64,000 nt of DNA from Desulfitobacterium chlororespirans DSM 11544 (GTDB lineage: Bacteria > Bacillota > Desulfitobacteriia > Desulfitobacteriales > Desulfitobacteriaceae): NCBI RefSeq assembly GCF_900143285.1, contig NZ_FRDN01000020.1, positions 1-64,000 of the forward strand. Direction: 5' to 3'. Under the pieces are notes generated by a model. That model was given only the letters and a program-made list of their open reading frames with translations, ran no database searches and was not told where the DNA came from. A program made the position numbers and the translations under genes. Position 1 is the stretch's first letter, and every line of letters starts with the position of its first letter. Of the stretch, positions 25,899 to 34,540 are shown piece by piece.

Positions 25899-26615
25899 AT
25901 GGTTTTAGATCCTCATAATCCGCTGCCATTACATGCTCAGATTACGAATATTTTACGAAAAAGAATCTTCGAAGAAAACCTGACAGGAAAGATTCCCAGT
26001 GAAAGGGAATTGATGGATTATTTTTCGGTGAGCAGGTCGACTGTCCGGGAAGCCATTGAGGCCCTGGTTCGGGACGGCATTCTTGAAAAAAAGCATGGCA
26101 AGGGTACCTTTGTGGCAGTTCGCCCGATTAAAGAAGAATGGATAGGCAGTTTCAGTTCCTATACTGAGACTATCGAAAGAGCAGGAATGAGGTCTGGAGC
26201 AAAGCTGCTTTCCTACAGCAAAAGGAGGGAACCTAAGCATATCGCTGAAATGTTTGGCGGGGAAGAATTCTATCAAATTGAACGTTTAAGATATGCCAAC
26301 GATAAAGTTATAGCGATTGAGCATAAATATTTCGATACGGAAATAGGCCAAAAATTATTGGGATTTGATCTTAATAAAAATATTTATAAGATTATGGAGA
26401 CATCCTTGGGAATAGTCCTTTGGGAGGCAGAGGAGATTATTACCAGCTCTACGCCGAGCAAAGAAGATGCGCGCCTGTTGGAAATTCCCAGAATGTCCAG
26501 TGTTTTAGTGACGGAACGTTCAAGCTTTGATTCGGATCATAAACTTATTGAATTTGTTCGGACCTTGTTTAGAGCAGATAAATACTCTTTTCGTATTAAA
26601 ATGTCTCGGAATTAA
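25899..26615 (+). CDS. GntR-family regulator of the HutC subfamily
   Basis: 238 residues: an N-terminal winged helix (about 10-75: [53 protein letters not shown]) followed by a UTRA ligand-binding domain. ATG 25899 lies six bases after GGAGGGG; the TTG at 25884 precedes that site. As the only local regulator next to the sulfonate genes it probably controls them, perhaps through the palindrome at 18071-18090, with a pathway intermediate as effector. It is closed by its own terminator. Confidence 0.88.
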   Translation: MVLDPHNPLPLHAQITNILRKRIFEENLTGKIPSERELMDYFSVSRSTVREAIEALVRDGILEKKHGKGTFVAVRPIKEEWIGSFSSYTETIERAGMRSGAKLLSYSKRREPKHIAEMFGGEEFYQIERLRYANDKVIAIEHKYFDTEIGQKLLGFDLNKNIYKIMETSLGIVLWEAEEIITSSTPSKEDARLLEIPRMSSVLVTERSSFDSDHKLIEFVRTLFRADKYSFRIKMSRN

Positions 26616-26637
26616 GAGAGGCAAGGTATCCGCCCCC

Positions 26638-26671
26638 GGCTGTTGATAGGATTTTGTCAACAGTCTTTTTT
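26638..26671 (+). terminator. Terminator after the GntR gene
   Basis: CTGTTGA at 26640-26646 pairs with TCAACAG at 26657-26663, followed by TCTTTTTT. Confidence 0.8.
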
Positions 26672-26796
26672 GCACCTAAAGTAGTGAAGTGCGATGAAGC
26701 CGGGTTTTCTTTAAAATAGAGGTATATTGCTATTATCGGGAGAAATAAAAGGATTAGAAAGGAAAGGGATAACCCCTATAGAAAGGAGGTAAAGAC

Positions 26797-27453
26797 TTGC
26801 ACAATGTCGCTGACCTGGTCGAAAATGTCATACAAGGGAATGCTAAGGAATCGGTTCTGATCTCCAGGGATTTATTAGCCAAAGGTTATCGGATAAATCA
26901 ATTAGTTGAAGGGCTGACAACGGCTTTGGACTCCCTCGATGCCAAATGCAATATGAATCAATTTAACCTGCTGGAAATCTTGTTGGCGGCCAGAGCAATG
27001 AAAGAAGTCGTCGATGAGGTAGTGTGCCCGGAGATGGAAAAATTGCCGGCCGAGTTTGGGCCCCTCCAGTTAAAAGGGGTATTCGTCATGGGGACAATTC
27101 AAGGAGATATCCATGACTTAGGGAAAAACATTGTCACGACCCTCTTAAGAACGGTAGGCTATAAAGTAATCGACTTAGGCAAAGACGTTTCTCCTGCTCA
27201 ATTCGTCATGACTGCTAAAGCGGAAAAGGCAGATTTTATCGGAGTGAGCAGCCTAATCTTTTCTTCAGCGGCGGGTATTAGGGAGATAAAGAGGTTGCTA
27301 AGAGAAGAGAATATGTCGGATATTATGGTGATAGCTGGGGGAGCTGCTGTTAAACAATTAGGAAAAGAGGATCTCGATGTGGATATGATAGCAAAAGATG
27401 CCTTTGAACTGATCAGATTTCTCCAGGCTCATGAAGGGAATGTTGCGGAATGA
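26797..27453 (+). CDS. Corrinoid (B12-binding) methyltransferase protein
   Basis: 218 residues: a helical cap domain (about 1-88) and a B12-binding domain with the DxHxxG motif (D104, H106, G109 in GDIHDLGKN), as in MtaC, MtbC and MetH. H106 would be the lower cobalt ligand. The start is TTG 26797 after a very strong AAAGGAGGT. It overlaps the next gene by four bases. Such proteins accept a methyl group from a substrate-specific methyltransferase and pass it to a second one. No separate MtaB/MttB-type protein is present, so the UroD-family neighbour is the only visible partner. Confidence 0.9.
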   Translation: MHNVADLVENVIQGNAKESVLISRDLLAKGYRINQLVEGLTTALDSLDAKCNMNQFNLLEILLAARAMKEVVDEVVCPEMEKLPAEFGPLQLKGVFVMGTIQGDIHDLGKNIVTTLLRTVGYKVIDLGKDVSPAQFVMTAKAEKADFIGVSSLIFSSAAGIREIKRLLREENMSDIMVIAGGAAVKQLGKEDLDVDMIAKDAFELIRFLQAHEGNVAE

Positions 27454-28457
27454 ATAGGTTACAAAGGCTAGAGGCTGCTCTGGCAGGCCATGCTTTTGGT
27501 GAAGCACTTTGTATTCCGTTGGTATTTGGCGGGGCAGCTTTTTTAACAGATGTAAAATTAAAAAAGTATCTGCAAAATGGAGAAGTTTTGGCGCAATGTC
27601 AGTTAAATTCACAGCAGAAGTTCGACTATGATGCGGTTTTTGTCTACGGCGATAATTGTATTGAAGCAGAGGCTTTGGGATCAAGAATATATTTTCCGGA
27701 AAATGCTTATCCCTATATTGAAAAATATCGACTGGAAGATCCCAGGCAATTAAAAGACTTACCGGATTTTAACCCTTCAACAGATGGCAGAATGCCGGAA
27801 TTGCTGCGGGCTGTCGCGCTTCTCAAGGCCGAACTGGGAAATAGTCTGCCTATTGCCGGAGTAGTCTTGGGACCGATGAGCATTGCCAGCCAATTAATGG
27901 GATTGGAAAGACTCTTATACCTTTTACTTGATTCGCCTTGTGAATTTGAAGACATAATAAAATTTACTTCCGGAATCACCTTAAAAGCCGGTTTGGCCCT
28001 GCTTGCTCAAGGCGCCCATATCTCGGCGGTAATCGATCCCAGCGCTTCGCAAAGTATTCTGCCCAGCGAGATGTTTGGCCGCTATTTATTACCCTATATC
28101 CGTGATATCTTCTTCCAATTCAAAGGGGCAGGGGCGATGGCTTCCTGGCTGGTGATCACGGGAAACAGCAAAGGGCTTTTGCCCTACTATCGCCAGTGTG
28201 GAGTAGATATTGCCGGTATAGATTATGAAGTGCCGTTGGCAGAAGCACTGGAGTGGGAAGGAGACTTTTTGATATCCGGAAATATTAAACCTTATCGCTT
28301 TGTCAATCAAACACCTCAGGAGATCAGCCGTGAAGGCAAAGAGTTGCTAAGTCTGGCAGCCGGCAGAAGGTTTATTTTAAGCTCAGGCTGTGAAGTGCCT
28401 TTGGATACCAAGCCGGAGAATCTTGCCGCATTGATTAAAGCGGTTAGGGATGTGTGA
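27450..28457 (+). CDS. Uroporphyrinogen decarboxylase-family methyltransferase
   Basis: 335 residues of the UroD/MtaA fold. In MtaA-type corrinoid:thiol methyltransferases zinc is held by an H-x-C motif plus a later cysteine. Here the stretch expected to carry H-x-C reads WLVITGNSKGL, so both residues appear replaced, while the distal cysteine survives in SSGCEVPLDTKPENL. It is translationally coupled to the corrinoid protein (ATGA overlap), so the two surely work together. It may methylate or demethylate an unknown substrate rather than coenzyme M or tetrahydrofolate. The substrate is not identifiable. Confidence 0.8.
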   Translation: MNRLQRLEAALAGHAFGEALCIPLVFGGAAFLTDVKLKKYLQNGEVLAQCQLNSQQKFDYDAVFVYGDNCIEAEALGSRIYFPENAYPYIEKYRLEDPRQLKDLPDFNPSTDGRMPELLRAVALLKAELGNSLPIAGVVLGPMSIASQLMGLERLLYLLLDSPCEFEDIIKFTSGITLKAGLALLAQGAHISAVIDPSASQSILPSEMFGRYLLPYIRDIFFQFKGAGAMASWLVITGNSKGLLPYYRQCGVDIAGIDYEVPLAEALEWEGDFLISGNIKPYRFVNQTPQEISREGKELLSLAAGRRFILSSGCEVPLDTKPENLAALIKAVRDV

Positions 28458-28460
28458 TAG

Positions 28461-29759
28461 ATGGATGTGAGGCAAAATACGGCCTTATCTTCTGAAGAAG
28501 AACTAAAAAAACAGATTGCGGCCCTTCATAAAATAAACAATATGACGGGTTTTTTGCCCATAAAAATAGAAGAACTGCTGCCGGCCATCAAAGAAGTGAT
28601 GGAAGAAATTTTTGCTGATTACCAATGCAATTTTAATATATTTCCCAAAAGATATGGCTGCAACAGGTTGGAGCTGGGGGACTGTAAGGCTATACGGGAT
28701 CAGTTGCCGATGATTTCTGATCAGGATCAGACTTGTCCCTGTTGTACGGGAGAAGCTTGCCGAGGTATTTTTCATTCCCATGTTTGTGTGCCCTTGGTTT
28801 CGGGTAAGGAAGTATTTGGAGTGATGACCCTTAAAAGTCTCCTCAAGGTAAGATTAAGCCGGGATTCGCTGGAAATGCTCTTAGCCATTGCCAACCAAGT
28901 GGCGGCGACTCTTCAGCGCTCTCAATTATTGAATCGCCTAGCCCAAGAGAAGAACAATCTTGAAGAGGCTAATCAAGAAATCACTCAGCTCAATAGGTCA
29001 TTGTTCGATACGATTAAGGAGCTGGAAAAGACTCAGCGTCAACTTATTTATTCTGAACGGTTGGCCGCCGCAGGTAGATTAGCAGCTAACCTTACCCATG
29101 AGATCAACAATCCCACCGGAATTATTTTGTCCAGGTTGGAATGGCTCCTTTTAGAGGCTTCGGAAAAAGAATTGCCTGAAGAGGTCGTCAAAGATTTGCT
29201 GGTTATCAAGAAGCATACAGAACGGATCGCTCAGACCACCCGAGGGTTGCTCTCTTTTTCCAGGCGAACGAAAAATGAAACAGCTTTAGTCGATCTGGAG
29301 AAGTTGATCAAGGAAACGGTAGTTTGGCTGGAAAGACAGTTTTCCCGTAAGGATATAATCATTGTCCTTAACCTCAGTCGCCTGCCAACCGTTATCGGCA
29401 ACAAGGACCAACTGGAGCAAGTCTTAGTCAATATCTTGACCAATGCCAAAGATGCACTGCCAGAAGGAGGCAAGATCACTATTACCACGAAACATGATAC
29501 TGAAGAAAATAATATTCAGATAGATATTGAGGATAATGGCACGGGAATACCGGAAGACATGATGAATACTATTTTTGACCCCTTTTTTAGTACGAAAGAA
29601 AAAGAACTGGGCACAGGGTTGGGATTGCCGATCAGTCTGACCATTATGAAAGAGCATGGCGGCTTTCTGCGCATGGAAAGCACTCCCCATGAGGGCAGCT
29701 GCTTTAGTATGATTTTGCCCTATGTACCGGAGAATCAGGAGGGTGATTTGAATGAGTGA
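28461..29759 (+). CDS. Sensor histidine kinase with cysteine-rich N-terminal sensor domain
   Basis: 432 residues, no membrane helix. Residues about 30-155 form a GAF-like domain with eight cysteines between about 55 and 110 (QCN, GCN, DCK, TCPCC, ACR, VCV). A coiled coil follows (about 160-200), then the HisKA box THEINNP with H213, and the HATPase domain (NILTNAKDALPEGG, DNGTGIP, GTGLGLPIS). The cysteine cluster suggests a metal, Fe-S or redox sensor. It starts three bases after the methyltransferase gene and overlaps the response regulator, so sensor, regulator and methyltransferases form one operon. Confidence 0.88.
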   Translation: MDVRQNTALSSEEELKKQIAALHKINNMTGFLPIKIEELLPAIKEVMEEIFADYQCNFNIFPKRYGCNRLELGDCKAIRDQLPMISDQDQTCPCCTGEACRGIFHSHVCVPLVSGKEVFGVMTLKSLLKVRLSRDSLEMLLAIANQVAATLQRSQLLNRLAQEKNNLEEANQEITQLNRSLFDTIKELEKTQRQLIYSERLAAAGRLAANLTHEINNPTGIILSRLEWLLLEASEKELPEEVVKDLLVIKKHTERIAQTTRGLLSFSRRTKNETALVDLEKLIKETVVWLERQFSRKDIIIVLNLSRLPTVIGNKDQLEQVLVNILTNAKDALPEGGKITITTKHDTEENNIQIDIEDNGTGIPEDMMNTIFDPFFSTKEKELGTGLGLPISLTIMKEHGGFLRMESTPHEGSCFSMILPYVPENQEGDLNE

Positions 29760-31143
29760 GGAGCGACATATCGTCATCATCGACGATGAACCGGATATGC
29801 TGGAAACCTGTGCCAGGGTTATCCATCGTATGGGCTATAAATGCACTACTTATGAAGATAGCTGTGAGGCGTTGGAGGAGATCTACAGGCTGCAGCCTGA
29901 CCTGATCATAACCGATATTAAAATGCCTCAATGCGATGGCTTTGAAGTCCTTGAAAAAGCTAAAGTATGTACTCCCAAGGCCAGAGTCATTGTGATCACA
30001 GGGTATGCTTCGGTGGATTCAGCGGTACAAGCCATGAAAGAAGGGGCCTACGATTATCTCTCCAAGCCTTTTCCCATCGAACAGCTGCAGTTGACCATTA
30101 ATAAGGCGCTTCAGCATATCGCTTTAACAGAGGAAAACCAACTGCTGCGGGCTCAGCTGCAGGAAGGCCTGAACACCGATAATATTATTGGCGCCCGGGG
30201 AGGGCTGCAGAATGTCTTTGAGACCATTGGCAAGATTTCCAATAGCGATGCATCCATCCTGATCCTGGGAGAAAGCGGTACAGGTAAAGAAGTTATCGCC
30301 CGGGCTATTCATAAAAACAGCCGGCGTTCCACAGGACCCTTTATTCCCGTGGATTGTGCGTCCTTACCGGAAAATTTATTAGAGAGTGAATTATTTGGTT
30401 ATGAAAGAGGAGCCTTTACAGGGGCTAACATGACCAAACAGGGTTTGCTGGAAATGGCCCATGGGGGAACTCTCTTTCTGGATGAATTGGGGGAACTGAC
30501 TCCGGCCATGCAGGCCAAGCTTTTAAGAACATTGGAAGAACGAGCGATCCGAAGGGTTGGGGGCAATCGCTTGATCAATATCGATATTCGGGTTTTGGCC
30601 GCTACCAATCGTGATTTGGAAAAAGCAATCCGCGCCAAAGAGTTCAGAGAAGATCTCTATTATCGAATCAACGTCATTACCCTCAAGCTCCCTGTCTTGC
30701 ATGAACGGCAGCAGGACATTCCTTTGCTGGTGAATCATTTCTGCAAGAAGTTCTCCCAGGATATGCATAAGAAGGTAAACGGCTTCACTCCTGAGGCCAT
30801 GAAGGCTATGAAAAGCTATCTTTGGCCGGGGAATATCCGCGAACTGCGTAATGTTGTGGAAAGGGCCATCTCCCTATCGGGATCAGAGATGGTTGAAATT
30901 TCCGATCTGCCGGAAAAAGTTATTGGCGAACAAAAAAAGATTCTCCCTGAGCAGGAGAATCTGGGAGCCTTTTCTTTTCACGAGGCTAAGGATATTTGGT
31001 TGAAGAGATTTGAGATGGAATACCTTAAGGAACTTTTGGACAAACATCATGGCAATATTACTCAAGCGGCTAAATCAGCCGGGATGGATCGGAAAACCAT
31101 TCATAGGCTGATGAATAAGTATGATTTGCAGAGGGGTAGTTAA
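29752..31143 (+). CDS. Sigma-54-dependent response regulator (NtrC/AtoC family)
   Basis: 463 residues: receiver domain with phospho-acceptor D55 (IITDIKMP), AAA+ domain with Walker A GESGTGKE at 173-180 and the sigma-54 contact loop GAFTGA at 220-225, and a C-terminal Fis-type helix-turn-helix (GNITQAAKSAGMDRKTIHRLM). All parts needed to activate RNA polymerase-sigma-54 are intact. It overlaps the kinase gene by eight bases and is its cognate partner. The only sigma-54 promoter I find in the window is at 31976-31991 ahead of the nos operon, making that operon a candidate target. Confidence 0.93.
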   Translation: MSEERHIVIIDDEPDMLETCARVIHRMGYKCTTYEDSCEALEEIYRLQPDLIITDIKMPQCDGFEVLEKAKVCTPKARVIVITGYASVDSAVQAMKEGAYDYLSKPFPIEQLQLTINKALQHIALTEENQLLRAQLQEGLNTDNIIGARGGLQNVFETIGKISNSDASILILGESGTGKEVIARAIHKNSRRSTGPFIPVDCASLPENLLESELFGYERGAFTGANMTKQGLLEMAHGGTLFLDELGELTPAMQAKLLRTLEERAIRRVGGNRLINIDIRVLAATNRDLEKAIRAKEFREDLYYRINVITLKLPVLHERQQDIPLLVNHFCKKFSQDMHKKVNGFTPEAMKAMKSYLWPGNIRELRNVVERAISLSGSEMVEISDLPEKVIGEQKKILPEQENLGAFSFHEAKDIWLKRFEMEYLKELLDKHHGNITQAAKSAGMDRKTIHRLMNKYDLQRGS

Positions 31144-31691
31144 GCTTCCAAATCGTCGATAACAATGGTGTACTCCTTGGCTTCCGTAGCTGTGCCATCT
31201 TGATCTGTGGTAGGAGGAATAGTTAAATGCAATTCTTTCACAGAGGTGACTTCCTTTTCCTTGATAGGAAAAGTGATAAAGCCCTGCTGTACCCGCTGAG
31301 GAGGGTAGGTCCCGCCTAAAGATGAGGTCAAGGTGAGATCCGGCGAAGCAATTTCCTTGCCGTCGATGGTCATTTCGAAATCCTCGGGATAAAATAGGAC
31401 ATCTTTATCGGAAGTGTTTCCGATCTCTATACCTAAAGCAATCTTACCCAAGGGTGCATCTGGGTCGGGATCGGTGTTTCTTACCAAACTAACATTGATA
31501 ATTCTCAATTTCATAGTATCTAAATCAACGATCTTATTGAGCTCCATGGTTTTGCTGAAAACCTCAATTTCGGGCTTCTCCTGGGGAGTTACGGCGGCTG
31601 AACCGGGTTCTGGGCCTGAGGAGCAGCCGCTGACAAGGAGAACCAGGCTTGCGGCAAGACTGAAGATGATTTTAGTTGTTACTTTTCCCAT
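31140..31691 (-). CDS. Lipoprotein with a DUF4352-like domain
   Basis: 183 residues: a lipoprotein signal peptide ending in the lipobox LVSGC (C23), a Pro/Glu-rich linker, then a beta-rich domain resembling the DUF4352/telokin-like fold (conserved pattern of IALGIEIGNTSDKDVLFYPEDFEM and a later QGFITFPI). It would be anchored on the outer face of the membrane. Role unknown. It converges with the response regulator gene with four bases shared, and diverges from the nos operon. Confidence 0.75.
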   Translation of the reverse strand: MGKVTTKIIFSLAASLVLLVSGCSSGPEPGSAAVTPQEKPEIEVFSKTMELNKIVDLDTMKLRIINVSLVRNTDPDPDAPLGKIALGIEIGNTSDKDVLFYPEDFEMTIDGKEIASPDLTLTSSLGGTYPPQRVQQGFITFPIKEKEVTSVKELHLTIPPTTDQDGTATEAKEYTIVIDDLEA

Positions 31692-31725
31692 AAATATAAC
31701 CTCCTTATAATTAGGCCTAAATAAG

Positions 31726-31757
31726 AAAACTCTTGCTTTTGAGCAGGAGTTTTTTTA
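31726..31757 (+). terminator. Terminator-like hairpin upstream of the nos operon
   Basis: AAAACTCTTGCT...AGCAGGAGTTTTTTT with one G-U pair and a seven-T tail on the plus strand. It would stop transcripts entering from the regulator side and isolate the nos promoter. Confidence 0.65.
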
Positions 31758-31975
31758 TTGCTCAGAGACCCCACTAGAATTCAATGCAAATAGCGTACCA
31801 ACTAAATTTTTAGATAAGCCGTTACTATGCCCGGGGTTAAGAGAGGGGAGCGAGACATTCCTGGGACAATCGAGGGACATTTGTGCCCCAATAGGACATA
31901 GCTTCGCTTCACAAAGATATCCCAAAACATTCACAGAACGTTCACATAGCTGCTGATAAGCAGCTTTAGTCTTGT

Positions 31976-31991
31976 TGGCACAATAATTGCA
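31976..31991 (+). promoter_or_regulatory. Sigma-54 (-24/-12) promoter of the nos operon
   Basis: TGGCACAATAATTGCA matches the -24/-12 consensus (TGGCAC, five bases, TTGCA) at every defined position, about 88 bases before the first nos-operon start codon. Upstream lie a palindrome AGCTGCT-GATA-AGCAGCT (31948-31965) and three GGACA copies at 31864, 31875 and 31894 that could be enhancer sites. Confidence 0.85.
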
Positions 31992-32078
31992 AAATGGAAT
32001 TAGTAACAATCTTCTCAAGCTTCTCAGTAATAAGGTATGGCCCTAACATTAGGTAACATTGGGCATGGAGGTGAAATG

Positions 32079-33281
32079 ATGTTTGCAAAACTAATTTGGC
32101 GGAATGCCAAAAGACGGCCTTGGCAGCAGGGACTGACCCTGTTTGTCGTCGTAGCCTGTGCTGCTGCCCTGACAGCCGGGATACTGTTGGTCTGGGGCAT
32201 TGAGAAAGGGGGCCAAAGTGCCGTCGATAATCTGGGAGCGGACGTTATGGCTATACCGGCGGATGCCCACCTTGAACCAGGTCAGGTTCTGTTTACCGGG
32301 GCGCCTGCCAATATCTATATGAATTCAGAAGTATTGAAGGAGATTGAGAAGGTACCTGGTGTGGAAGCCGTATCAGCACAGTTTTTCAGCCAGACTCTTA
32401 ATCAGGGCTGTTGCAGCCTTCCGGAAGAATACCGGCTGGTTGGCTATGATCCACAGACGGACTTTCTGATCAGGGACTTATTGGCGAAGGGAGTGGGCAG
32501 GGATTTAAAGAACACGGAGGTTATTGTGGGCGGGAATGTGCCTGCTTTTCTAGGAGACCGGGTGGTGGTTTTAGCTGAGCCCTTTGATGTGGCCGGTTAT
32601 CTGGAACCCATGGGAGGAAGTATTGACGACACGATCTTTGTACCCATTGCAACGGCCCGGAGACTGGCCGGGGAAAGTCCCTATTTACAGGAATATTGGC
32701 AGGAGGCCGGGAGCCCGGATCAGTTGGTTTCGTCGGTATTGATTAAAACAAAAGATGGGGCTGATCCGAATCAGGTTGCCAAAGCTATCGATAGGATCAG
32801 TGGCATTAAAAGCGTGGCAGCAGGGAAATTATTTTCTGAACTTAAAGAAGAGTTGCTCGTGATTAAAGACATTCTGCGCTTGATGGTGGTCATTATTTGC
32901 GGCATCACCATGGCTTCTCTGGCATCACGCTATTCCTCCCTGGTACTGGAAAGACAGCAGGAGTTGGCTCTGTTGCGGGCACTGGGAACAGAAAAAGGAA
33001 GCCTATTTAAGCTGGTCATGCTGGAAACCCTTTGCAGCGGACTGGCGGCTGCAGTCATCGGATGCCTGGCTGGATATGGCTTGGTTCTTTATTTGGCAAA
33101 GTCCCTGAGCAGGCACAGCTCCTTTCCCTTCATGCTGCCCGAGGCGGTTGAGCTCTGTGTTGCTTGTTTGGGGATTATCGCGTTTATTCTCCTCATCTGT
33201 TGTTTGGCCGCTTTCTGGCCGGCCAGAAGTTCATCGCGTTTGGATCCCGTCACCGCTTTAACTGAAGGGGAGCTAAGGTAG
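32079..33281 (+). CDS. ABC transporter permease, MacB/FtsX type
   Basis: About 400 residues: one N-terminal helix (after RRPWQQG, residues about 15-40), a large extracytoplasmic domain (about 45-270) and three C-terminal helices, the MacB/FtsX layout. The ATG at 32079 sits well behind GGAGGTG; the adjacent ATG 32076 is closer. It pairs with the ATPase encoded next. It is the first gene after the sigma-54 promoter, so it is expressed with the nos genes. These mechanotransmission systems move lipoproteins, peptides or act on the envelope; a role in nitrous-oxide reductase maturation is only guessed. Confidence 0.82.
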   Translation: MFAKLIWRNAKRRPWQQGLTLFVVVACAAALTAGILLVWGIEKGGQSAVDNLGADVMAIPADAHLEPGQVLFTGAPANIYMNSEVLKEIEKVPGVEAVSAQFFSQTLNQGCCSLPEEYRLVGYDPQTDFLIRDLLAKGVGRDLKNTEVIVGGNVPAFLGDRVVVLAEPFDVAGYLEPMGGSIDDTIFVPIATARRLAGESPYLQEYWQEAGSPDQLVSSVLIKTKDGADPNQVAKAIDRISGIKSVAAGKLFSELKEELLVIKDILRLMVVIICGITMASLASRYSSLVLERQQELALLRALGTEKGSLFKLVMLETLCSGLAAAVIGCLAGYGLVLYLAKSLSRHSSFPFMLPEAVELCVACLGIIAFILLICCLAAFWPARSSSRLDPVTALTEGELR

Positions 33282-33290
33282 GGGGGTACT

Positions 33291-34004
33291 ATGGAAATAG
33301 CGTTAAGGAACATTACACATTACTACCGGGACGGTATGGGGGATCGGGTTACCCCCCTGAGAAACATTGACTTAACGATGAGGAGCGGGGATTCTCTCGT
33401 GCTCTATGGGCCGTCAGGTTGTGGCAAAAGTACGTTGTTGTTTATCCTGGGTTGCCTGCTAAAACCCTCGGAAGGACAGGTGGATATAGACGGACGTTCC
33501 CTCCTCCACTATGGGGAAAAAGAGATGGCCGAATTGAGAAATCGAAAGATAGGCTTCATGTTCCAGATGTGCTATCTGCTTCCCACCCTGACCGTCAAGG
33601 AAAATATCATGCTTCCTTTCTGGATTCAGGGAGGGAAGGCAAGGGATGGAAGAGCGGAAGGGAAGACGGTTGATCTTTTGCTGGAACAGTTGGAGTTGGC
33701 GGAACGGGCTGATTTTCTACCTTATCAGTTAAGCGGTGGTCAGAGGCGCCGGGTAGCTATGGCCAGAGCCCTGGCTAATGACCCGGAGGTGATTCTGGCT
33801 GATGAACCCACGGCGGAGCTTGATGAGGAGAAAAAGGACTTTGTGGGAAAGTGGCTGGGGGAGCAGGCCGGAAAAAAGAAGATTGTTGTGGTTGCTACTC
33901 ACGATCCGCAATTGGCGGTTTATGCCGGACGGGTTTACAGCTTAAGTCAAGGGCAGTTACAGGAAAAGATTTTGGGGAAGGGAGCCGTTTGTAGCCTAGG
34001 ATAG
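33291..34004 (+). CDS. ABC transporter ATPase, MacB/LolD type
   Basis: 237 residues with Walker A GPSGCGKST, Q-loop (FMFQM), signature LSGGQRRR and Walker B VILADEPTAELD followed by the THD switch histidine. It starts nine bases after the permease gene behind GGGGGTACT. The pair forms a small exporter or mechanotransmitter without a separate substrate-binding protein. Confidence 0.88.
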   Translation: MEIALRNITHYYRDGMGDRVTPLRNIDLTMRSGDSLVLYGPSGCGKSTLLFILGCLLKPSEGQVDIDGRSLLHYGEKEMAELRNRKIGFMFQMCYLLPTLTVKENIMLPFWIQGGKARDGRAEGKTVDLLLEQLELAERADFLPYQLSGGQRRRVAMARALANDPEVILADEPTAELDEEKKDFVGKWLGEQAGKKKIVVVATHDPQLAVYAGRVYSLSQGQLQEKILGKGAVCSLG

Positions 34005-34035
34005 GCGCTATCCAAGTGATGGTGAGGTTAAATGA

Positions 34036-34491
34036 ATGGAGGTTAAATTTTTGAACGGAAAAGTAGCTAAGGTTATTGGCGGATTGGGGGCGGTGCTGGG
34101 TTTACTAATAGCCTTGACTCCGTTCCAGCTTGCCCCGGTTTGTCAACGATTGTTGGAACTAACCTCAGGCAAGATGGCCCATATGCGCTGCCATTATACA
34201 GGCCAAGGGGAGGTGTTTTTAGGAATAATCGTTGTTTTGGTCTCCCTGATCTATCTGTTCAACACATCCATTCCTGCTCAAAAAGCCTTGGGCGGTGTGC
34301 TGATGATTTTGGGATGTGCTGTAATTATCCTGCCTACAAATCTGGGGATTGGCGTCTGTATGAATCCGATGGAGTGCCATACCACGGCTAAAACTCTCTA
34401 TGTCCTGGGGGGCCTGACACTAATTGACGGGTTGGTTGCAGTCTTCCAGGAAAAACTCCCTGTTTCGCCTTCTCAAGATATGAAAGCTTGA
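34036..34491 (+). CDS. DUF4418-family membrane protein
   Basis: 151 residues with four hydrophobic helices and cysteines near their ends (APVCQRLLE, MRCHYTGQGE, GVCMNPMECHTTAKT). The CHYT and ECHTTAKT pattern is characteristic of the DUF4418 family, which often accompanies FtsX/MacB-type ABC pairs in clostridia. Function unknown; the Cys-His clusters could bind metal, plausibly copper in this operon. The start could also be TTG 34051, which is better placed behind GGAGG. Confidence 0.75.
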   Translation: MEVKFLNGKVAKVIGGLGAVLGLLIALTPFQLAPVCQRLLELTSGKMAHMRCHYTGQGEVFLGIIVVLVSLIYLFNTSIPAQKALGGVLMILGCAVIILPTNLGIGVCMNPMECHTTAKTLYVLGGLTLIDGLVAVFQEKLPVSPSQDMKA

Positions 34492-34540
34492 TCAAGGAAA
34501 TTTGCTCCTCTTAGAGGATGGACAAAGGAGGTTGAATCAT

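Noticed and set aside
26616-26796. Sigma-54 promoter for the corrinoid/methyltransferase operon
   Set aside because: No GG-N10-GC element with acceptable flanks was found; only a GntR terminator and a strong ribosome-binding site are visible.
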